Shown piece after piece: positions 59,141 to 64,000 of a DNA stretch of 64,000 nucleotides. The translations under genes were made by a program, and so were the position numbers. Numbering within the stretch: position 1 is the stretch's first letter; every line of letters begins with the position of its first letter. Origin of the DNA: Parvibaculum sp039973015. Its GTDB lineage: Bacteria; Pseudomonadota; Alphaproteobacteria; Parvibaculales; Parvibaculaceae. Location: the NCBI RefSeq assembly GCF_039973015.1, contig NZ_JBDWLT010000008.1, positions 372,001 through 436,000 of the forward strand, in the 5' to 3' direction. The notes beneath the pieces are model-generated. The model saw only the letters and a list, made by a program, of their open reading frames with translations, was not told the DNA's origin and searched no databases.

Positions 59141-59596
59141 TCAGTCTCGCCGCAGTGCGAAAAAACGGCGCAGAAGCTCCGCGGCGTGGCTCTCGCCAAA
59201 CCCTCCATAAACTTCGGGCCGGTGGTGACAGGTCGTCTGCGCGAAAATGCGGGGTCCGTGGTCCACGCCCCCGCCCTTCTCGTCGGGCGCCCCGTAATAG
59301 AGGCGTCTGAGCCTCGCAAACGAGATCGCTCCCGCACACATCGGGCAAGGCTCCAGCGTCACATAGAGATCGCAGCCAATCAGCCGTTCCGTTCCCAGCG
59401 TCGCGCAGGCCTCCCGGATCGCGAGAAGTTCGGCATGAGCCGTCGGATCTTTCAGTTCGAGGGTCCGGTTCCCCGCCCGCGCGACGATCCGCCCTTCCCC
59501 ATCCGCGACGACCGCGCCGACCGGCACCTCGCCGCGTGCGGCGGCCGCTTCGGCCTCCTCGAAAGCCAGGTCCATCGGACGCCGTTCGGGGCGCAT
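59141..59596 (-). CDS. tadA: tRNA-specific adenosine deaminase TadA
   Basis: A 151-aa zinc deaminase that makes inosine at position 34 of tRNA-Arg. The zinc and proton-transfer residues are HAE (in TAHAELLAIREAC) and PCPMC (in LEPCPMCAGAI). GEVPVGAVV and ARLRRLYYGAPDEKGGG are family blocks. The start is uncertain: ATGs at 59680, 59644, 59596 and 59575 are in frame and none has a clear ribosome-binding site. 59596 matches the usual family length. It is divergent from rluB. Confidence 0.93.
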   Translation of the reverse strand: MRPERRPMDLAFEEAEAAAARGEVPVGAVVADGEGRIVARAGNRTLELKDPTAHAELLAIREACATLGTERLIGCDLYVTLEPCPMCAGAISFARLRRLYYGAPDEKGGGVDHGPRIFAQTTCHHRPEVYGGFGESHAAELLRRFFALRRD

Positions 59597-59757
59597 TCGG
59601 GGGCATGCCCGGGGGGGTGTGGGGGTGTCGGGTCCGGCGGTCATGGGCGCGACCGTGCCGTGTGGCCGCTTTCTTGGCAAGCGCCAGCTTCCATCTCATG
59701 TGGTTCGCACATCCTGCCACCTTCCTGTATGGCGGGGCTCCTGCTAAAGAGAGGCCC

Positions 59758-60759
59758 ATGACACCCCGCTCAGACACCCCTCCCTCCGCGCCCGAAGGCG
59801 ACCGTATCGCGAAAGTCATCGCGCGGGCGGGCATATGCTCGCGCCGCGAGGCGGAAAAGCTCATCGAGGAGGGCCGCGTCACGGTAGATGGCAAGGTGCT
59901 GAAAAGCCCGGCTCTCAACGTCACGGGCCGCGAAACCATCATCGTGGATGGCAAGGTGCTGCCCTCCAAGGAGCCGACAAGGCTGTGGCGCTACCACAAA
60001 CCGGCCGGTCTTGTGACCACAGCGAAAGATCCGGAGGGCCGAACAACCGTTTTCGAGAAACTGCCGGACGAGATTCCCCGCGTCGTTTCGGTGGGGCGCC
60101 TCGACATCAACACCGAGGGGCTGCTGCTTCTCACCAATGACGGCGAACTCGCCCGGCTGCTCGAACTTCCCTCCACCGGCTGGACCCGGCGCTACCGTGT
60201 GCGCGCCTGGGGCCGCATCACACAGGCGGACCTCGACAAGCTGAAAAACGGAATCACCGTCGAAGGTGTGCGCTATGGCCCCATCGAAGCCGTCATCGAC
60301 AAGGTGCAGGGATCGAATGTCTGGCTGACCCTCGGCCTCAAGGAAGGCAAGAATCGCGAAGTGAAGCGCGTGCTTGCCGAGCTTGGATTGAGCGTGAACC
60401 GGCTGATCCGGCTTTCCTTCGGACCGTTCCAGATTGGCGACCTTGAGCCCGGCGACATCAAGCTGGTGCCGCAGCGGGTGCTGATGGATCAGCTTGGCGC
60501 TCATGCCGGGCAGTTCGCACAACCAGAGACCCGCCCCGCCCGGGCACCGGCACCGGCCGGAAAGCCCGATCATCCTGGCAAAGGGGCCGGCAGGCCGAAG
60601 AGCAAGGCGCCGCGCCCGCACCGCGCCGGCACTGTGGACAAGAAGGCTCCGACGAGAAAAGGGCCGCAAAAAAAGAGTTCAGAGAACAAGAGCCCCGAAA
60701 ACAAGAAACCGGACAACCGGAGAAAGGCGCCCCATGCGGATCGTCGGCGGCGCTCTTAG
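59758..60759 (+). CDS. rluB: RluB/RsuA-type rRNA pseudouridine synthase
   Basis: A 333-aa pseudouridine synthase. An S4 RNA-binding domain (about 15-65, IARAGICSRREAEKLIEEGRVTVDG) precedes the catalytic domain with Asp116 in VSVGRLDINTEGLLLLTNDG, and GLKEGKNREVKRVL and LSFGPFQIGDLEPG follow. RluB modifies 23S rRNA U2605 in E. coli. A Lys/Pro/Arg-rich tail of about 75 residues (from about 260) is probably disordered and RNA-binding. GAGAGG precedes the ATG. The 3' end overlaps rsmD by 26 bases. Confidence 0.93.
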   Translation: MTPRSDTPPSAPEGDRIAKVIARAGICSRREAEKLIEEGRVTVDGKVLKSPALNVTGRETIIVDGKVLPSKEPTRLWRYHKPAGLVTTAKDPEGRTTVFEKLPDEIPRVVSVGRLDINTEGLLLLTNDGELARLLELPSTGWTRRYRVRAWGRITQADLDKLKNGITVEGVRYGPIEAVIDKVQGSNVWLTLGLKEGKNREVKRVLAELGLSVNRLIRLSFGPFQIGDLEPGDIKLVPQRVLMDQLGAHAGQFAQPETRPARAPAPAGKPDHPGKGAGRPKSKAPRPHRAGTVDKKAPTRKGPQKKSSENKSPENKKPDNRRKAPHADRRRRS

Positions 60760-61300
60760 AGGCCGCGCCATCACAGCGCCGAAAGGCGACATCGTACGGC
60801 CGACCAGCGACCGGACGCGCGAAGCCCTGTTCAATATTCTCGCCCATGCCGATTTCGGCAGTTTCGAGCTTGAAGGGGCGCGTGTGCTCGACCTCTTTGC
60901 CGGCACCGGCGCACTCGGCATCGAAGCGATTTCGCGTGGTGCCGCCTTCGCGCTCTTCGTCGAGGACAATGCCGAAAGCCGCGGGGCGATCCGCGAGAAC
61001 CTCGAATATCTCGGGCTCAACGGCAACGCGAAAATCTACAGGCGCGATGCAACGCGGCTCGGCCCCCGCCCCGGCAGCGTCGGCCCGGCCTTCTCGCTCG
61101 TCTTCGCCGATCCGCCCTATGGCAAGGGGTTTGGCGGCGCGGCGCTTCTCTCCGCGCGCGAGGGCGGCTGGCTCGCGCCCGATGCCCTGTGCATCGTGGA
61201 AGAAACCGCGATGGCCGATTTCGAAGCGCCGGAAGGTTTCGAGGAACTCGACCGCAGGCGCTACCGCGACACCGAAGTCGTTTTCATGCGGCTCGCGTGA
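60734..61300 (+). CDS. rsmD: 16S rRNA (guanine966-N2)-methyltransferase
   Basis: A 188-aa Rossmann-fold methyltransferase. MRIVGGALRGRAITAPKG and RPTSDRTREALFNIL are the RsmD opening, VLDLFAGTGALGIEAISRG is SAM motif I, and FADPPYGKGF is the catalytic NPPY-like motif. It overlaps rluB by 26 bases in another frame, a common pairing of two rRNA modifiers. Confidence 0.95.
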   Translation: MRIVGGALRGRAITAPKGDIVRPTSDRTREALFNILAHADFGSFELEGARVLDLFAGTGALGIEAISRGAAFALFVEDNAESRGAIRENLEYLGLNGNAKIYRRDATRLGPRPGSVGPAFSLVFADPPYGKGFGGAALLSAREGGWLAPDALCIVEETAMADFEAPEGFEELDRRRYRDTEVVFMRLA

Positions 61301-61331
61301 GTTTCGCTCTCCAGCATCGAGGAATGTTACC

Positions 61332-62192
61332 TTGCTCCTGATACCCGGCCTTTCCGCCATTGCCGACAAATACGACGCGCTGCTCTGCGATGTCTGGGGT
61401 GTGCTGCATAACGGGAAGCGCGCCTATCCGGGCGTACCGGAAGCGCTGGCGAATTTCCGCGCCAAGGGCGGGCACGTGCTGCTGCTTTCCAACGCGCCGC
61501 GCCCTTCGGATGCGCTGCCCGCCATGTTCGAGAGCTTCGGCATTCCGCATGACGTCTATGACGGCATCCTGACCTCGGGCGATGCGACGCGGCTCTGCCT
61601 TTCCAGCCATGAATACGGGACAAGCTGCTACCATATTGGCCCGGACCGCGACCTTGCCCTTTTCGAGGGCACGGGTGTCGACCGCGTTGCGGAAGAGGAA
61701 GCGGATGTCATTCTCGTCACTGGCCCCTTCGACGACGAGGTAGAAGGACCGGAAGACTACCGCGAACAGTTCGGACGGCTCGTCGCGCGCGGCCTGCCGC
61801 TCATCTGCGCCAATCCCGACATCGTTGTCGAACGCGGCGAGCGCCACATCTATTGCGCGGGCGCGCTTGCGAAACTCTATGGCGAGCTTGGCGGCCGGGT
61901 CATCTATTTCGGCAAGCCGCACGGGCCGGTCTATGACATCGCGCGCCAGCGGCTCGCCGGGTTCGCGGGCAAGCCCGTCCCCGATGCGCGCATCCTCGCG
62001 GCGGGCGACGGCCCTCTCACCGATATCAAGGGCGCAAACGACGCCGGCATAGACGCCCTTTTCATCACCGGCGGCATCGCCGCGGCGGATTGCGGCCCCT
62101 CACCCGAGGCCCCCGAAGAAGATCGCATCGCCCTTGTGCTCGAACGGGCGGGCATCCGGGCCGTCGGCGCCATGCCCCGTCTCGTCTGGTAG
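61332..62192 (+). CDS. HAD-superfamily class IIA hydrolase (TIGR01459 type)
   Basis: A 286-aa phosphatase. ALLCDVWGVLHNGKRAYPG contains the nucleophile Asp, VLLLSNAPRP the Ser/Thr motif, and YFGKPHGPVYD with ARILAAGDGPLTDIKGAND the Lys and acidic motifs. This is the NagD/TIGR01459 arrangement with a cap between motifs I and II. The start appears to be TTG 61332 with GAGGAA 7 bases before; no ATG is in frame before the conserved block. Substrate unknown. Confidence 0.88.
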   Translation: MLLIPGLSAIADKYDALLCDVWGVLHNGKRAYPGVPEALANFRAKGGHVLLLSNAPRPSDALPAMFESFGIPHDVYDGILTSGDATRLCLSSHEYGTSCYHIGPDRDLALFEGTGVDRVAEEEADVILVTGPFDDEVEGPEDYREQFGRLVARGLPLICANPDIVVERGERHIYCAGALAKLYGELGGRVIYFGKPHGPVYDIARQRLAGFAGKPVPDARILAAGDGPLTDIKGANDAGIDALFITGGIAAADCGPSPEAPEEDRIALVLERAGIRAVGAMPRLVW

Positions 62193-62306
62193 GCCGTCCC
62201 GGGAACGCAGGGGCTGCGGCCCCTTTCCGGCCCCATACTTGACGCTGCCGGGCCGATCCGCCATGACCTTGAACCAAATCCAACCCCCGGAGCACCGCCC
62301 TCACCC

Positions 62307-63257
62307 ATGCAGATCATCCGTCATTACGAGCAGGTACCGCCCGGTCTTCGGGGCGCGGTCTATGCGCTCGGCAATTTCGACGGTGTGCATCTCGGCCACC
62401 AGCAGGTCATCGGCAAGGCGGCCGGCATCGCAAGGGAGCTTGGCGCACCGCTCGGCGTTCTCGTCTTCGAGCCGCATCCGCAGCAGTTCTTCTTTCCCGA
62501 CAAGCCCTTTTTCCGGCTGACCCCGTTTCGCGCCAAGGCGCGGCTGCTCGAAAATATCGGTGTCGACGTGCTGGCGGCGCTCCCTTTCGATGAGAAGATG
62601 TCGCAAAAGCTCGCCCCCGAATTTGTGCTCGACGTTCTGGTGAACGGGCTTCACGCCATTCATGTGGTCGCAGGTTATGATTTCCGCTTCGGCAAGGGGC
62701 GGGGCGGCGATGCGGCAGCGCTTTCCTATATGAGCGAGATGGAAGGCTTTGGCGTCAGCATCGTCGAAGAAGTTAAGGAGGATGGCGTGACTTTTTCCTC
62801 AACCCGCATTCGTGAGCTTCTCGCAAATGGCGATCCACGCGGCGCGGCAAAACTTCTCGGCCATTGGTGGACCGTCGAAACCCATGTCCAGCAAGGCGAC
62901 CAGCGCGGCCGCACCATCGGTTTCCCGACCGCGAACCTGCCGCTGGAAGATCATGTCCAGCCAGCCCTCGGCGTATATGCCGTAAAGATCGAGATAGAGG
63001 ACGGGGCTCATAAAGGAACTTATGAAGGGGTCGCGAATGTTGGCCGGCGGCCCACTTTCGACAAGGAAGACGTCCTTCTCGAAGTTCATATTTTCGACTT
63101 CGACGCCGACATCTATGGCGCGCATGCCGCTGTCTCCTTCATCGAATACATCCGGCCGGAGCAGAAATTCGACGGGTTGGACAGCCTCAAGGCGCAGATT
63201 GCAAAAGACAGCGAAAAGGCGCGGCAGATACTCACGGACCTGCCATCCGGCGCATGA
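62307..63257 (+). CDS. ribF: Bifunctional riboflavin kinase / FAD synthetase
   Basis: A 316-aa enzyme making FMN and then FAD. The FMN adenylyltransferase half has LGNFDGVHLGHQQVI (HxGH) and GYDFRFGKGRGGD plus FSSTRIRELL. The riboflavin kinase half has GRTIGFPTANLPLE, GVYAVKI and EGVANVGRRPTF. It overlaps the next gene by 4 bases. Confidence 0.96.
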   Translation: MQIIRHYEQVPPGLRGAVYALGNFDGVHLGHQQVIGKAAGIARELGAPLGVLVFEPHPQQFFFPDKPFFRLTPFRAKARLLENIGVDVLAALPFDEKMSQKLAPEFVLDVLVNGLHAIHVVAGYDFRFGKGRGGDAAALSYMSEMEGFGVSIVEEVKEDGVTFSSTRIRELLANGDPRGAAKLLGHWWTVETHVQQGDQRGRTIGFPTANLPLEDHVQPALGVYAVKIEIEDGAHKGTYEGVANVGRRPTFDKEDVLLEVHIFDFDADIYGAHAAVSFIEYIRPEQKFDGLDSLKAQIAKDSEKARQILTDLPSGA

Positions 63258-63916
63258 CATCCCCCCTTCGCGATCCAGCCGATTTCATCCGTGGCAATAC
63301 GGCGCTGCACGAGCCGCCGCTTATCCCTGAAATCAGCCTCCACCTCGCCACCGAGATTGTGCCTATATGGCAAATGACGGAGGAGGAGCTTGAGAAATCG
63401 GGCCTCCCGCCCCCTTTCTGGGCCTTTGCCTGGGCAGGCGGGCAAGCTCTCGCACGGCATATCCTCGACAACCCCTCCGTCACCAGCGGCAAAAGCGTGC
63501 TCGATTTCGGCTCGGGTTCAGGCCTTATCGGCATTGCTGCGGCCAAATCTGGCGGAACCCCTGTCCTCTGCGCCGATATTGACGGCTTTGCCGTTGCGGC
63601 AATCAAGATTAACGCCGCCTCTAATGGCGTCGCAGTTGAAGTGACTGCGGAAGATCTTGTCGGGGTGGAAAACCGGGGCTGGGATGTGATCCTTGTTGGT
63701 GACATGTGTTACGAGCGCCCGCTGGCTGAGCGGATCGAGGCCTGGTTGCGCCGTCTCGCAGGTGAAGGCGTCGAAGTGCTGATCGGCGATCCCGGCCGAA
63801 CCTATCTGCCGAAATCGGGCCTTGAGAAGATCGTCTCCTATGCGGTGAAGACCACGCGGGAGCTTGAGGACACCGATGTCCGCAATACCAGCGTCTGGCG
63901 GGTGCTGCCCATCTGA
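63254..63916 (+). CDS. ETF-beta lysine methyltransferase-like (METTL20-type) protein
   Basis: A 220-aa class I methyltransferase. PPPFWAFAWAGGQALARHIL and VLDFGSGSGLIGIAAA (SAM motif I), ADIDGFAV and GDMCYERPLA (the D-x-x-Y-E post-II motif) match the METTL20/ETFB-KMT group. Human and Agrobacterium members methylate Lys residues of electron transfer flavoprotein beta. Its ATG overlaps the ribF stop (ATGA), linking an FAD synthase with a modifier of an FAD-carrying protein. A plain annotation would be protein methyltransferase. Confidence 0.85.
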   Translation: MTSPLRDPADFIRGNTALHEPPLIPEISLHLATEIVPIWQMTEEELEKSGLPPPFWAFAWAGGQALARHILDNPSVTSGKSVLDFGSGSGLIGIAAAKSGGTPVLCADIDGFAVAAIKINAASNGVAVEVTAEDLVGVENRGWDVILVGDMCYERPLAERIEAWLRRLAGEGVEVLIGDPGRTYLPKSGLEKIVSYAVKTTRELEDTDVRNTSVWRVLPI

Positions 63917-63931
63917 GCTGTTCAATCCCGC

Positions 63932-64000
63932 TCAGGCGACAAGGCGTCCGTGCACATCGCCTTGCGGCTTTAGGCTTTGCCAGCCTTCCCGTCCGGTGCT
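63932..64000 (-). CDS. C-terminus of an unrecognised protein (partial)
   Basis: Reading in from the right edge on the minus strand, an open frame ends STGREGWQSLKPQGDVHGRLVA and a TGA stop at 63932. Its position, convergent with the methyltransferase gene and 15 bases from it, and its tidy stop suggest the end of a real gene. Too little is present to name it. Confidence 0.4.
   Translation of the reverse strand, partial: STGREGWQSLKPQGDVHGRLVA

Overview
The window is a GC-rich chromosomal stretch from an alphaproteobacterium. The markers are a CcrM-type GANTC methyltransferase next to rnhB, an F0 ATP synthase operon with both b' and b subunits and no F1 genes beside it, the ispH-thrB-rnhA order, an aa3-type cox cluster running on through surf1 into thrC and an M16 peptidase, and a GTTC-N7-GTTC SOS box. 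Gene content and order look like Parvibaculum or a close relative; that assignment is from memory and was not checked by a search. Nearly all of it is ordinary core genome. I see no tRNA, rRNA, CRISPR array, prophage or complete insertion sequence.

Layout. 1-8.6 kb: two paired glycosyltransferases, a cupin protein, a radical SAM protein under a probable SOS promoter, two small GIY-YIG nuclease genes set among palindromic repeats, rnhB, ccrM, an AT-richer orphan membrane protein, mutY and dciA. 8.6-16 kb: a DsbA-like protein, smc, and atpI-B-E-F'-F. 16-25.6 kb: a dienelactone hydrolase, the glycine cleavage operon (gcvT-H-PA-PB plus a nucleotidyltransferase) behind a tandem glycine riboswitch, a lipoprotein, then ispH-thrB-rnhA behind a structured leader. 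25.6-42 kb, mostly minus strand: peroxiredoxin, a DsbD-like domain protein, yqgE (plus), a 7TM-PAS-GGDEF-EAL protein, a GNAT acetyltransferase, an M16 peptidase, thrC, an M32 carboxypeptidase, surf1, DUF983, ctaE, a small CoxF-like protein, ctaB, ctaD and ctaC. 42-51.5 kb: a hypothetical gene, tldD, a frameshifted P-loop kinase, a VOC protein, gshA, an NAD(P)H oxidoreductase, rsmE, a Nudix hydrolase, ubiA and an MFS transporter. 51.6-64 kb: a 56-aa protein, a TetR regulator with its desaturase, a phosphotransferase, a PAS histidine kinase, a GST, an acyl-CoA dehydrogenase, tadA, rluB-rsmD, a HAD hydrolase, and ribF with an overlapping ETF-methyltransferase-like gene.

The most interesting layer lies between and inside the genes. 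A family of short palindromes (GTCAYCC-CCGG stem-CCGGGACCCA type) is scattered in intergenic gaps, often as inverted pairs. One pair brackets a GIY-YIG nuclease gene, which suggests a nuclease-linked repeat system. A different repeat has entered mutY in frame and recurs downstream of a Nudix gene. Six GANTC sites in 96 bp precede ccrM. The radical SAM gene appears to have a LexA-controlled, leaderless promoter. The ispH leader folds into consecutive perfect stems of no class I recognise.
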